A program made the position numbers and the translations under genes. The notes beneath the pieces were generated by a model that made no database searches, was not told where the DNA came from, and saw only the letters and a program-made list of their open reading frames with translations. A stretch of DNA of 64,000 nt from Thecaphora thlaspeos (lineage: Eukaryota; Basidiomycota; Ustilaginomycetes; Urocystidales; Glomosporiaceae): contig UWYS01000001.1 in the NCBI GenBank assembly GCA_900291925.1, positions 1,302,001 through 1,366,000 on the forward strand, read 5' to 3'. Shown here piece after piece: positions 1 to 11,693 of this stretch (positions are counted from its first letter, which is position 1; the number at the start of each line of letters is the position of its first letter).

Positions 1-1926
1 CAGGTACGGCGGGCGAGTCGATGTATGGGGACTCGTACTCGTTGACGAGGGGGGAACTTCCGCCTGGTTCTCCGGGAGAGGCTGTGACGAAAGCACGGCA
101 GGGAGGCAAGGTGCTCGCGGAACAGTCAGCACTCTCGTGACTGCTACCAAGTGGTTAGCCGGCGATTGGGTTGCTGAGTTCACCACCACGTCGACCTCGT
201 CAGGAAGGGGGGCCGGTCCCGGAAGAGGCAGGGCTCGAGTGTCTGCATTCAAGCAACGACCCAGACGCGGGAGGGGGCAGGGAGAAGATGCCGCGGAAGC
301 TGGCTCACGGCCACTTCTTCCGGCCCTGCCCAGGCCAAAGGAGGGGTATGTACTGTAGAGCACCTGTGAAACCGAACGCAGCCAATCTCTGTCTGGTGGA
401 AGCTGGCGGAATAAGGGCTGGTGCGGCTGGGCGCAGCGCGGATGCGTTGCCAACCTGTGACTGCGTAGCGCCGGAAGGAGCAAGCAAGCTCGGGTGTAAG
501 AGGATTCCTGCCCGACGTCAGGCGTGATTCTAAGATTCTTGATTCTTAGCTTGTGTGGTGAGCGAAGTTAAGCTGGGGACGATTCGGGCGGCGGGGAAGT
601 TAGGGTGCTTGGTCCGCGCAGACGACGGCGGCACAGCAATGAACAGCCATCGGCCACATCGGCAGGCAAAGGCTGGGGTCGACCATGCATCCAGCCATAC
701 GCCTGCCTCGTGGCCGGCCGGCCGTCTGCTTACGGTAGTGTATTCGTCGGCGGCGCAGCATAGTTACAGCATACATAGGATGACGACATCCCGGCGCCGT
801 CGCCACCGCTCTGCTCCTTGACTCTGCCGTTGGTCGCTCCTAAGAATCTTCTCGAGGTGTGAGCAGCACCAAACGTCGTCTTAACATCCACGGCTGAGTA
901 TGCCCCCAGTGTCATGAAGCTTGGCCCATCGACGTCCAGGCTGGAAGACGAGCTTGACTATGAGGTGGATGCGTTAAATGACAATCTACATGGATCGCCT
1001 CTGTCGTGATCAAATTGCAACGGCACCGGCCACGGCGAGCACGACCCAAGGACTGCGTCATATCGCCACCATGACACCAGACGAGACATCCTGGCTCCCA
1101 GGGTCCAGCTTGCCTGCTTTCGATGCAAACGACGGCCAACGGACCGGCGGGCGACGTTGCCCTGCTTCTTTTGGGTCCGATATCGACGCTCGTCGCCGCC
1201 TCTGCACAGCCAGGCGACGTCTCCACGCATCGTCCCTACTTACCTGCTCTGCTCCTTCGTTTGCGCCTCGCTTCCCTTGGGCGCTTTGACCCCGGCGCCA
1301 GATCTACCTGTCCTGATCCTCTGGCCCTCTGGCCCTCTGGCCCTCTGAGCTTCGCGATCGCCTTTCCCTCCCGTCCCTTGACCTCCTCCTCCGCTCTACC
1401 CTTTCTCCCCTCTGCTGACCCCCGCTCCCCCCCTCCCCTCCGTCCTGCTGCCCTTTGCCCTCCCCTCTTCCCGTCCCCCTCGTCGACACCTGTTCCCCGA
1501 TCTGCTCCTGCAATCAACTGTCCTTTCCCGCTTCGTCTCGACTCGACTCGATCTGATCGCCAGTCATCCCTACCATCACCATCGCCTCCCGTTCTCTTCG
1601 TCTTCTCTCTCCTCTCCTCTCCCCTCCCCATCCCCGTCTTCCTTTTCTCGGACTCCATCGCCCTATTCGTCGTCGGTGTCGTTTCGTCGTGACATCAGCC
1701 GCCGGGTTCTAAATGTCATCTTCAATCGACATCTGCCTCCTCCCGTCTCACGCAAGAGATAAAGAGCTCGCGCCTCACCATCCATCAGCACCTGCTGTCA
1801 ATCTTACACGGCATCTTCTCTTGCTCACCGCTAGCACCCGCTTCGTCCTCGGAAGTGGACAAAGTGCAGAGGTAGAACAGTCGATCGCCCGTATCTGAAT
1901 TCAGCGCAACACCAACCCAGCCTAGG
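1..1926. other. Gene-free upstream stretch with pyrimidine-rich tract
   Basis: I see no convincing gene here. ORFs in all frames are short, rich in Arg/Pro/Ser and lack domain signatures. From about 1230 to 1700 the + strand is strongly C/T-rich, with an 8-bp unit (CTCTGGCC) repeated three times near 1319-1345. Such tracts are common just upstream of fungal transcription starts, so this is probably the promoter and 5' leader of the PalI-like gene at 1927. Transcripts would be needed to place the start site. Confidence 0.5.
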
Positions 1927-2892
1927 ATGGGTCTCCCGGCGGCATTGATCATCTTTGTCGGCTTCCTCAGCCTCGGCGCTTCCTTTGTCCTCCAGCTCCT
2001 CGTTGCGCTCGGCCTCCCTTACATCAAGGGCATCTACTTTCTCTACACCGACTTTAGCAATGGCTCGTCGACGCTGAGGCTGACTGTGAGTACTTTCGCT
2101 GTCCGCCAACACACGCATCCGGGGAGATACGGAACAGAGCTGACGTCGCTCGGACCTCTCCTTTCATCCATCGCCTACGTCTTCGTTAGTTCGGTATTTG
2201 GGCGCAGTGCCTCGCCTCCGACGGCGTGAAGAGCTGCACCCCGACCGGTCATGGCTACCAGCAAGAGGCCTACGCAAACGTCATCACCCCCTTCTTTGTC
2301 GACAAGCTGCCCTGCGCGCTCTTCGTCCAGCCCATCGCCGCCGCCTTCCTCCACCTCTGCACCAACACCGTCCTCTGGCCGTTGGCCGCCATCTGGGCCT
2401 CGTTTCTCACCATGGCCGCGCTCGTCATCGGGCTCGTCCTCTTCATCCTCGTGCGCAACAAGTACCGCAGTTTCGACGGTGTCCAGGGCACGGGCTCGGT
2501 CCCCATCAAGTCGGAGCTCGGCCCGGCCATCTGGATGCAGGTCGCCGCCTTGCCTCCGTGCTTCTTTGGCTTCATGATGCTCGCCGCCAGCCCGCGTCCC
2601 CTCGCGCCAGGAGAGGCGGTCGCGCTACCGCGCCGACGAGTACTACGACAATGAGGACTCGCGCGTCTACGGCAACGTTGGCAGGCGCTCGAGCGGCCGC
2701 AGCCTCGACAGGCGGATCGGCGGCCAGGGCTACGGCTACGACCGTGACAGGCGGATCAGCTACGACGACCGCCCCGCCCGGAGAAGCTACGCGGGAGATG
2801 TCTACAGCAGCCGCACCTCGCTAGCGCCGCCCGCCGGCCAGCCCTACCACGGCGACCGCTCGCGAAGGTACTGCGAGCGTGGAGCCTACTAA
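1927..2892 (+). CDS. PalI/RIM9-SUR7 family membrane protein, tail frameshifted
   Basis: Four-pass membrane protein of the SUR7/PalI type. Family members act at the plasma membrane in ambient-pH signalling (PalI/Rim9) or eisosome organisation. Exon 1 (1927-2085, 53 codons) encodes the N-terminal membrane segment. A canonical intron (GTGAGT at 2086, TTAG at 2188-2189) leads to exon 2 at 2190, which begins FGIWAQC, the conserved extracellular segment after TM1. A second cysteine follows at KSC. Three further hydrophobic stretches end near 2580. The frame of exon 2 then stops at 2654, but the +1 frame carries a convincing Arg/Tyr/Asp-rich cytosolic tail (RADEYYDNEDSRVYG and onward) to a stop at 2890-2892. 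One extra base, or two missing, between about 2580 and 2625 explains this. No intron of plausible length fits. If taken literally, the protein ends after 194 residues with a short different tail. The family call is fairly firm; the exact subfamily is not. Confidence 0.72.
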
Positions 2893-4897
2893 GCCGGCTT
2901 TCAGCTTTCGGCCTCCCTTCTCTTCCGGACCTTGCCTGTAGCTATCGGCTACATTAGACTCTTCCGACGACGACGACGACGAAGATGAAGACGACGACCC
3001 ACTGCCCTCTCCCCATCAACCATCATTGCCAGACGCTATGCCCTTGCCGACAGCGGTCACACACACAGTCCTTACGCCTCCAACCTCGCTCACAAGACCG
3101 ACTTCCCCCAAAACCAGCCTTCTCTGCTCCCCCTCTCTCCTTGAAACCCCTTCCCCCCCTTTTGTTCTTCTATGGTTTATATTTTTGTTTGGTCTCCTTC
3201 CTATGGTCCTGTCCCTCTTCGAGCAGCACATCGTCCGCCCTGTCGTCGAAAAGGTTGGTGTACCTATTACTAGGTGGCCGCCTTTGCGGGCGACGCGACG
3301 TTAGTCCTCTCTGTACTGCTACACACATGTACCCTTTCGCCTTGCAGCCCTCGATCGAGTAACGGCGCTGAAGGGGCGGGGAGACTAGGAGATAGGCAGC
3401 AGCACAGCGCGGAACCTCCGGGTGGACTGCGACCGACTCTCTCTCTCTCTCCCCCCCATTCGTCATCCTTCTGGTCCATCTTTGAACCTCTTGCCCCTGC
3501 CCACATGGTCTCACCACCTTCTTGTTACATGACACGATCTCCTTTTGTCACTTGCCCCTCGCCGTTTGCCTCGGATCGGATGCTACCGTGCATCGCTTGC
3601 CTCGTCCTGGACCCCAAGGGAATGCAAATGGACACGGCGAGGCATCAAGTGCGAACACGCGGTCAGCTGCAGTATGTACATATGTAGCAGGTCAGACTGT
3701 GGCGACACCGACGCCGACGACCGGCAAGCTGTTTCTGACGGAGGTTGGCTGTGGCGTCGGCGGTTGCAAGTCGTTTAGGTTCAAGAGTGCGTGGATGAGA
3801 CGACGGGGGGGGGGCAAGGCAGTCATAAGACTCTGAGAAGGCTTCTCCTGCAGCTGTTTTCTTGCGAAAGGAAAGGTCCAACGGCTGTCCCTCAAAGGGG
3901 AACGCTTCTTTGGCTCTCCGCGTTGAAATTGCTTCTCCCTCCGTCTCTCCTCCCTGTTGGCGACCGTGAGCCTGAGCCTCGTTCCGCAAGCGTGTCGGTA
4001 TCTACGTACTCAGCAAGAGGAAGAAAGCAAGGCACAGCATCGCAAGCAAGCCGAGCGGGGATCCACGCGGACGCGATACACCATCGCAAGCTTGAGTTGG
4101 TCCTCTCTCCGGTGCTGGCGAGGCGTCGAGTCAACGCCCAGGCAAGGTGGGTCAGGCGCAGGTGTCCTCCTGTAACCCTTCTTCGCACGCCCCGTGCCGC
4201 TGCACCATCCGCTGACAACTTCGATGTTTGTACTGTACGCTGCACGCATCTTCCTCCTTCCCTTGCTGTCTTCTGACGTCGATGGGCGGCCTGGGAAAGC
4301 TGTTTCTCCCGCCTGCCCCGCTTTTAGGATCCTGACCCCAAACCGAACGGTCAGGTCAATGGAAGAGGCCGATAGATGACACCCTTAGAGCTGCTTACTC
4401 GTCCGCAAGACAAGCATACAGGCGTCCTCCTCGGACTCATGGCACACCACACACACGAGGCTCCGTCAGGTGCACAGGTGGAGGCGCTCGTTACATAGAG
4501 GTACAATGGCGTCGCTAAGTTTTCAAGATCCATGCCACTAGGCATTGCGCTCGAAGTCGAACAAGGAGATGAGCATCCTGTGCCCTTCGGTCCCTCGTCA
4601 CACGGCTATATCCTTCCTGGAGTGGGTAGAGCAAGGGTGTCATCGCACCCGTGTATCATTGAATTGTCCGTATCTCTACGGGGGTAGTCGTCTCGTCGTG
4701 AGCAGGGCGTTTGCCGGTTCGTAGATATACAGATTGAGAGGGAGCCGAGTTCAATGTGTACAGACGGAGGTGCGCAACCCAATGCACGGGCAGCGTCGAG
4801 GCCGCGCCATGCACCATCGTGGCGCCAACCGGAAGATCGTCGTAAAGTGTTGGGTCTGGAGCATCGCAACATTGAGACAGGCACGAGCGTCCTTCGA
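2893..4897. other. Gene-free stretch, simple repeats
   Basis: No supported gene in 2 kb. A GAC/GAA-rich purine tract lies at about 2965-2998 and a (CT)n run near 3438-3452. Incidental ORFs on both strands overlap one another and lack domains or coherent splice structure. It lies between the 3' ends of the PalI-like gene (+) and the RCR-like gene (-), so it should be convergent 3' flank. Its length leaves room for an unrecognised non-coding transcript, for which I have no evidence. Confidence 0.4.
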
Positions 4898-5491
4898 CTA
4901 GACCTTGTTTCCGGTGCCGTCCGGCTGGTAGGCCGGGGGCGGCGGGCCAATGGGGGGAGCGTAGAAGCCGGCATCTCCGGTCTCCGCACGGTTGGCGTCC
5001 GATGTCGGCGGGACGCCCGGTGGCGGCGCGTAGTTGACATAGCCCTGGCTCGGCGTCGTGGCGTAAGGGCTCGCCTGCGTTTGGCCGCCGTACGCCCCAG
5101 TTGCGCCACCGCCGTCCTGGCCCATAGGCGTCTGGACGGTGCTCATAGCGTGCTGGTGTTGCGCGGCGAAGCGCCTCGCCCTCTGGCGACGTGCCAGAAT
5201 TCCACCGAGAATACAGAGCGCGATCACGCCGACGGCAATGGCGATGCCTGGAGGGGGTGAGAGGCGATTGACGGAGGAACAGCAAAGCAAAAAAAATCGA
5301 CGGGATGGGGTTAGCTGAGATGGCAAGGGAGCGAACAAGAAGGGGCAGGTATGGCACGCCACCATTCCGGTCGCTCCTCTTCTCGGCGGCCTAACACATG
5401 TACGCCACTCACCGATTCCGATGCGTGCGCCGCGGCTGAGGCCATCGTTGCAGTTGCGCCTGTAGTAGCCGTAGCCGCAGTAGGTGGACAT
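4898..5491 (-). CDS. RCR-like single-pass membrane protein with PY motif
   Basis: Two exons, 5413-5491 and 4898-5247, with a GTGAGT...CCAG intron between them, give 142 residues. The ATG at 5491 is chosen because the in-frame upstream codon at 5509 is GTG. The protein starts with a short Cys/Tyr/Arg-rich head, has one transmembrane segment around residues 24-46 (GIAIAVGVIALCILGGIL) and a stop-transfer ARRQRARR cluster, then a Gln/Gly/Pro/Tyr-rich tail with PPPPAYQP near the end. This layout matches the fungal RCR family (chitin synthesis regulation, Congo red resistance), in which PPxY motifs recruit the Rsp5-type ubiquitin ligase to control plasma-membrane or endosomal cargo. The intron sits just before the membrane segment. 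The family call rests on architecture rather than a long conserved domain, so other small PY-motif adaptors remain possible. Confidence 0.6.
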   Translation of the reverse strand: MSTYCGYGYYRRNCNDGLSRGARIGIGEWRTCVRPPRRGATGMVACHTCPFLFAPLPSQLTPSRRFFLLCCSSVNRLSPPPGIAIAVGVIALCILGGILARRQRARRFAAQHQHAMSTVQTPMGQDGGGATGAYGGQTQASPYATTPSQGYVNYAPPPGVPPTSDANRAETGDAGFYAPPIGPPPPAYQPDGTGNKV

Positions 5492-6490
5492 CTCGCTTGT
5501 GACGGACACGGGTGGGACGGGAAAGAGGTCTTGTGGATTACGCGGGTCTACGAGCAGGTGCTAGAGTGACGATCCGCGGCGATGGGTGAAGCGGCAAGCC
5601 AGGGTGAGGATGGAGCCTGAGGTCGTGTGGAACGGTCAATACTGTTGTGCGTGAGGGTGGACGGATGTGTGGCGGCGGATGAATATGGCGGTACGAAGGG
5701 TAGAAGGTAGGAGATGGTCCTGAGGCTGAGGTGGCGTGCGCTACCACCTTTGTACTCTCTCTCGTGGAGCTGGATGGACGAGCGGGCGAAAAACGCCGAG
5801 ACCTTTTGTTTCCCTCGTCGCTCTGTGGAGCACGTCGTCAGCTGAAAGGCGCAGGCGCAGGCGCCAAGGAAGGGGGGAGATGCCGCAGCCGCCTGCAGCT
5901 CGAGGCCGCCTCAGCTGTGGAGGCTTGGTAGGGGTTCCCTCTGCCTAGGCGCCGACGCCTCCTCCACTTGCGTCTCGCGCCGAGCCCTTTGTTCCGATGA
6001 CGCAACACGACCCTCTCCTCGCCAAGCTCCGGCGGCTGTGCTGACCTTTGACGTTTCGAGTTTAAGCAGCCGGCAGAATGGTGCAGAAACAGGCGAAGGC
6101 AGGGTTGTGAAACGAAGCGCTGGTCCCTCACCTTGGCAATCTGACCTGATCAGCGGGACAGAGCAGCCACCATGTCGGCCCGAGCCGATGAGGGAAAGAA
6201 GGCTGAGCTCGGATCCATCCGCTGCTGCGCAAGCCAGTGTGGCGGAGACATACCCTCGCATCCACACAACGCACAAGGTAAGGACACCTAGCCCGCCGCC
6301 ATGCATCGCTTCCCGAGCACACACGTAGATTGTTGGAGAGGCGTACAAGCGGACAAATGTGGGAGAGGTTACTTTACAGGAGATTCCATTCCGGGAGCGA
6401 CAGAGATCCAGCGGGTGGTGCGTAGTATGCGAGCATGAGAGCGACGGCTCACGGCTCAGGGCAGCAGCGCGCGCGCGCGGGCCGGCCGGC
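5492..6490. other. Gene-free stretch between RCR-like and lactone oxidase genes
   Basis: This holds the 5' flank of the RCR-like gene and the 3' flank of the oxidase gene. ORFs here are short and arginine-rich with no recognisable domain. I see no RNA gene or repeat worth naming. Confidence 0.4.
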
Positions 6491-8794
6491 CTAGAGCCTG
6501 TTCTTGAAGACCCTCGAATCGGCCTGCTCCCCGACCCTGCCCAGGAGATGCCGCTCGATGTATGGGTTGACAAAGATCTCGTCGGGATCGTAGCGTTGCT
6601 TGGTGGCGAGGAATTCGTCCCAGTGCGGGTAGAGCCTCGCCAGCTCGGCGGGCGAGCAGGTGTGCGCCTTGGCCCAGTGCGGTCGGCCGGCGTAGTGGCG
6701 CATCAGCGCCTCAAACTTGGCAAACAGCCGTCGGTAGCGCACCGGCTGGTTGTAGGGGCGATACTGGACCAGGCCGATGTAGCACGTCCGCCGGCCCTGG
6801 GCGTGACTGAGCCAGATGCCGTCGCCGTCGGTGAAGCGGATCTCGACGGGGAAATGGATCCGCTCGCCGTCACCCTGGGCCTCCTCTTCGTCGAGCCAGT
6901 CGCGCATCGCTCGGATCGCCGCCGCCGCCCGCGAAAACGGTATCGCCCACTCGTCGGTGTACTGCGGGAAGAGGCAATCCATGTTGAAGATGCGGTCCGA
7001 TCGGCCCACCACGGCAGAGACAGGGTGGTGGCGGCCCAGCCGCTGCGGCACTGGCAGGTCCGCCGCAAACGTCTGGCCGGGACCGTTTGAGCTCGACGCC
7101 TGCGGGGCGTTACCGCCGCTGACGCCGACGTCTTCGGTCGTCCACCCGATCTTGCCGCCGCCCGTCCCTGCAGGCAGGCCCTGCCCGAGCTCCTTCATCA
7201 GCTCGGCGGTGCTGCTGCCGCCGCTGTCGTTCTGCGAGCCACCGATGCCTCGGTCGCGGAGCCTCTGCGCGCTGTCGTCGATAAAGGCCGGCCGAAGGGG
7301 GACGGCGGGCGCTTCGGTCGAAGCCGAGACGCCACTGCTCGGCTGCTCGACCTGTCCAACAGTCTTCGGCATCGCCGGATGTGTGAGGTAGTGAATCCAA
7401 CGCACCGTCATCGGCGTGAGCTGGCCGCTGAAGCGAGAGAGGTAGAGCAACAGCTCCGTCAGGCGATGATTGATGAGCGAGGCCTTAAGACGGGTCGCCA
7501 GCGACGGCGAAGGGGACGCGGGCTGCACATGCGGCGGGCGTTTCAGAGCAGTGCAAGGTTGTCAGCGGATTCATGTGCCATGTAGAGGTCGTCAAGCAGA
7601 TGAGAGGTTTCCTCACCTCTGTCGACCTGTTCGCCCGGAGCATGGTCACCAAGTCCGCCTGTGGGAACCACATCAACCTGACGTGCTGCGCCGACGCGAC
7701 GACGGCCTCCAGCTTCGCCTGAGCCGCCCGCGTAGCTTCGTCGTCCTCAGGATCGGAGCGGGATAGCTCGTCGCTCTCGGCGTGCGCACCGGCCGGAAGC
7801 GGGTAGATCTGCGATGGCTCGGCGCTCTTGTGCGAGGGAAGGTACTCGGGCCGGATGGGCGGCAGCTTCTTCCCCTGCGAGAGCAGCTTACCCACAGGAA
7901 CTGGATGCCTGGAGCCAGCCGGTGTGGCCGGGTAGCCGTTTTTGGGTCCGAACAGCGTGTCGAAGGGGACCTCTTCCGAGTATTGCTTCAGGTTAAAGGC
8001 CCTCTCAACGCGCAGCGTGATGGTGGTGATGAGGCCGGTCGTGCCCAGCCCGCAGAGGGCGGCGTTGAAGAGCCCCGGCAGCTCGTCTCGGCTGCAGGCC
8101 AGGTGGGCGGTTCCTGCCGTCAGAGGGCAGAGGATAGTGAGGCGTTCAACGTAAGCCGAGACCACGGGGAAATCGATTCCCGTGCCGTGTGTGGCAGTCG
8201 AGATGAGGCCACCGATAGTCTGTTCCGAAATGGATCCGACGCTGCACATTGCCAGCCGCGGCTCGGCGGTATCTAGCGCCTCGTGGATGTCGGCGACGTA
8301 TGTTCCGGCCAGCGCTGTAACGGACGGCGTCGCATGGTCGACCTATGCACAGCGAGGGGCGAGTGTTTCTTTAGAAGGGGGGTCAGCCGGGCCACCTCTA
8401 GCGATGCAAGAACAGGGATACTGAGAGCCAGATCGAGACTCACCGAGAGGAGGCCCTTGAGCCCTTCCATCCGCACGGCCCAGGACTTGGTGAGCTGGAG
8501 GTCGCTAGGGCTATGCGACCTTCCGATCGGTCTGAGCTGCGCGCCGTGCCTCCGGGCCAGCTCTACGATGGCGGCGCACTGTTCTGTCGTCGTTGGCGCA
8601 AAAACGCGCGCGGGCTTGCACGAGAAGGACCCGCCCCAATTGGTAAAGGTGGCCTTGGTCGACGAGGGTGGGACCACCGTCGAAGAGATGAGCTCCTCGA
8701 GGCGCTCGGTCGTCTGCTGCGTGAGGCTCGGGTCGAGGCGGGTCTGTGATGGCGAAGCAACGGCGCCGCTGTGCGACGAAGACGAGGATGCCAT
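6491..8794 (-). CDS. ALO1: D-arabinono-1,4-lactone oxidase
   Basis: FAD-linked oxidase that makes D-erythroascorbate, the fungal vitamin C analogue, from D-arabinono-1,4-lactone; family members sit in the outer mitochondrial membrane. Three exons (8444-8794, 7617-8342, 6491-7522) join in phase 0 through GTGAGT/TAG and GTGAGG/CAG introns to give 702 residues. The first ATG is at 8794; the codons before it begin with TTG. The N-terminal FAD-binding (PCMH) fold contains GRSHSPSD, whose His (about residue 94) is the covalent FAD attachment site in this family. VGSISEQTIGG and STATHGTG follow, matching the family core. The C-terminal ALO domain ends with the diagnostic HWAK motif (about residues 641-644). 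The protein is about 175 residues longer than yeast Alo1 (526). The excess is mostly two hydrophilic insertions: an Asp/Glu/Ser-rich one in exon 2 and a Gly/Ser/Pro-rich one in exon 3. Confidence 0.9.
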
Positions 8795-9680
8795 GTCGTC
8801 CAAAGATGGTCGTGTTGCGAGGGCTCAAAGGTCAGGGCTATGTTCGTGAGGTTCTAGCTCGATACGGCGGTGCTGGTCTTCGAGGATGGAAAGGGTCCGT
8901 TGACGATGGTGATGGTATTTAGAGAGTGAGGACCAGGACGGTGGTGGTGGCCAAGCTTACACGGCAGGGTCCTGTTTGTCGATCTTCATTGACCCTGACA
9001 CCAGGCGGCCTTCGTGCCTTTTCACATTTCGTTACGTAAGCCGGCATGACTCCGAATCCCGAATCCCTAGGCAGCTGACAAAGGCTGAGCTAATGGCAAT
9101 CAAAGCACGCCATCACAACGCCAATCATGCGCGCACTTCTATCCGCACCTGCTATGTTGGCTCGATGGTCAACTGTGATTGGCTGCAGATAATCTCGAAG
9201 CGCCCTGCCACACCCAGACCTGCTGCCATATTTTCTTCGCATCCCAGTTTTGAGTGCAAAAGACAGACGTCAGCTGGACCGGTAAGCTCCAGCAGCAGCC
9301 TTTTTGGCCTGATGAGTGATTCGAACAAGGCGCTAAGGCAACTTTCAGCACGGATATGACAGGATGCCGCTGCGGAACATTGCAGCGTCGCTTGCTATCA
9401 GTCTCTGCCGACGTCGGGGGTATCGGCATCTCTGACTCGCCGCCGCCTCTGTCGCTGTCGCCATTTGCCATCGTCGTACATGAGTGGACGGTCAAATATG
9501 TAGGAAGGCGTCGAGGATAGACGTCGGAGACTGGGTGCGCGACGACATTGTCGACGCTGATGCCTTGCCGGCGCGTTTCACGGAGAGACTGCGCGCGGCC
9601 TCTTGCCTTTTTCTCTCTCCCTCGCTCTGTTACCGGGCGAGAGACTCTTCTGCCGGGCCCCCGCAAAGCCAGGGTGGATG
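8795..9680. other. Divergent intergenic region, oxidase / YCII gene
   Basis: Upstream regions of the lactone oxidase (-) and the YCII gene (+). No supported ORF. A TATA-like element just downstream at 9681 belongs to the YCII gene. Confidence 0.4.
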
Positions 9681-9772
9681 TATAAGACCCTCCGCACAGA
9701 GGTGGGTGAGCTTTTCCCGTGAACCCTTCTTTGCCCCATCACCACCCCCTAACTGATTCCTCTCGTCCGCAG
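9681..9772 (+). promoter_or_regulatory. TATA-like box and probable 5'UTR intron of YCII gene
   Basis: TATAAG at 9681-9686 lies 168 nt before the ATG. From 9702 (GTGGGT) to 9772 (CCGCAG) the leader looks like a 71-nt intron: there is a good branch site CTAAC at 9749-9753, a pyrimidine-rich stretch and a CAG acceptor. This places the TATA element roughly 20 nt before a short first leader exon. This is inferred from consensus only. Confidence 0.45.
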
Positions 9773-9848
9773 GTTCCCCATCTGTTCAACGCCGCCCGCC
9801 GCCCGCTGCCCGCCGCATCCAGACCGAATCCTCACGAACAGACCCACG

Positions 9849-10681
9849 ATGTCCTTCGCAGCCGCAAAGTTCCGAGGCCATGGCGCCAGCATGGTTGCCA
9901 GCACCAGCGCCCACCACCTCTCCGCAACCGCTACCGTCGCCTCCATTGCAGCCCCGCGCCGGGCTTTCTCCGCCTCTGTCGCCGCACGGCTCGCCTCGCC
10001 GCCTAACCACGGCGGCCCCCGCGGATCCTCTTCGGTTGGCCCTTGGGGCGACAGCCTCTCGGCTCCTCGCCTTAACCGCTACCTTGTCGTTGCGGAGGAT
10101 CATCCGGACGCCGGCGCCAACGCGCGAAGGCTCGAGGTTCGCGAGAGGCACTTCGAGCACGCCCAGAAGGGCAAGCAGGCTGGCAGGATCGAGCTCGGTG
10201 GTGCGCTCCTCAAGCGCGACTTTGACGCGATTGACGAGGAGCTCGGACCGGGCGTCTACATGGGCGGCAGCGTGTTGGTCGTCCTCGGCGAGGTGAGCAG
10301 GGCCGGCATCTGGACAAAAGATACGTTCTCTACTTCGGCGAACGACGATGACTGACCTATCAGCGTTTGTTCTGCTAACTATGCGCGCCAACCGACCAGA
10401 GCATCGCTGACGTCCGCGCGCGGATCGAGCAGGACGAGTACATGAAGGCGCAGGTCTGGGATGCCTCGAAGCTCAAGATCTTCCCCTTCCTCCAGGCTCC
10501 CCTCCGCACCACGGCGACCGAGGCCTCCGAGGCTGTAGCCGAGCAGGACCAGCCTGAGAACCGCAACGTCAGCCTCGGACAGCTGAGGCAGGACATGGCG
10601 TCGGGCAAGGGCCACACCATCGTCACCCTCGGCGCCCTCAGGAAGATGCACAAGAGGGCCGGCCCCCCCACTTCCAACTAA
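9849..10681 (+). CDS. YCII-related domain protein, mitochondrial
   Basis: Two exons (9849-10292 and 10400-10681; donor GTGAGC, acceptor CCAG) give 241 residues in phase 0. The first 45 residues are rich in Ala/Ser/Arg with almost no acid and end in RRAFSASVAAR, a typical mitochondrial targeting presequence. From about residue 78 the protein reads NRYLVVAEDHPDAG, followed by HFEHAQ, GGALL, GSVLVVL and, in exon 2, DEYMKAQVWD. This is the ferredoxin-like YCII fold with the His-Asp pair conserved in YciI proteins. The tail (NVSLGQLRQDMASGKGH) is an extra C-terminal piece. YCII proteins have no single established reaction and some are dimeric hydrolase- or dehydrochlorinase-like, so function stays open. 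The family call is firm. Confidence 0.82.
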
Positions 10682-11693
10682 GGGTGGATCCGACATTGGT
10701 GTTCCTTTCGCCATCCTGCCACGTCCAAGGCGTAGCGCTTGTTCTTTCAACGACGGCGGCCCCCGTCCCGCCAACTCTGAATTCTCTGACGACATCCCAA
10801 CGAGCCCTGATCCGGTCCGCACGCAGCAGGTTCTGTAACAATACTTCCATGCCCCGGTCTAGACCTGTCCACGTGCCTCTGTCCCCAACTCAGAAAAGGA
10901 AGCGGGCGCCGCCTACCAGCGACTACCCATCCCCCAGGAACCTCGAGATTCTCTCGGAATGCAATGTCAAACGAGCCATCATCTTGTATACCCCGATCAC
11001 CTTTCAAACTCAGGCTCGACGCTGCGAGGACAAAGCCAGCGCAGAGCAAATGGAGAGAGAGAGCAGCGAAAAGGCGAGAAGCAACAGCCAAGCAAAGCTC
11101 AAAAACAAAACGAACTGCAGCACTCGGGATTCCCGCGTGGTCCCCCACCGCAGTACTGACTGAGCGATGCCGTGCTTAACTGCGCAGATCGGACGGGATG
11201 CGGTGCTTTCACGGATCCATGGCCGCAGATAGCGACGGCGTGCTCTTATAGCAGTTCTGAACGGCAGGTAGTGTGAGGATGACCTTGGGACGACGACCGG
11301 CCCTGTTCGAGAGCGGTGATAAGCGCGGCTAAAAGGACGGCGTCTTTGTACGGAACGGGGAACGCCGTCGGCCTCCACCCCGTGCGCTGCTTCCACCTTG
11401 GGCGCTCTGGGCATAGCGCCTGCGAGAGGTAAAGCAGTGGTGGCGTTTGCGTTGGCGGCACAGCCGCCCCGCCCCGTCCTTGGTGCTCAGGCCCGATGTT
11501 CTTCTGGATCGGACTAAGATAGATTGTAGACCCTCGCCCTGCTTGCCGGCTTGGCCCCGGTCCCGTCCGCAGGCTCCGAGCGGTCGCCGTCTGGTTCGGC
11601 GGCATCGGATGATGCGAAACGAGGCGGCTGGCTGAATGGCGTCTTGGTGTCTGCTCGCTGTCTCTCGGCACATGCTACTTAACCTCTACCACG
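10682..11693. other. Intergenic stretch, YCII to OYE gene
   Basis: About 1 kb with no supported gene. It carries the 3' flank of the YCII gene and the promoter of the flavin reductase. ORFs on both strands are short and have no domain features. Confidence 0.4.

Noticed and set aside
1123..1692. Long proline/serine/leucine-rich + strand ORF
   Set aside because: It is produced by a C/T-rich tract; composition is that of a pyrimidine leader and there is no domain or splice support.
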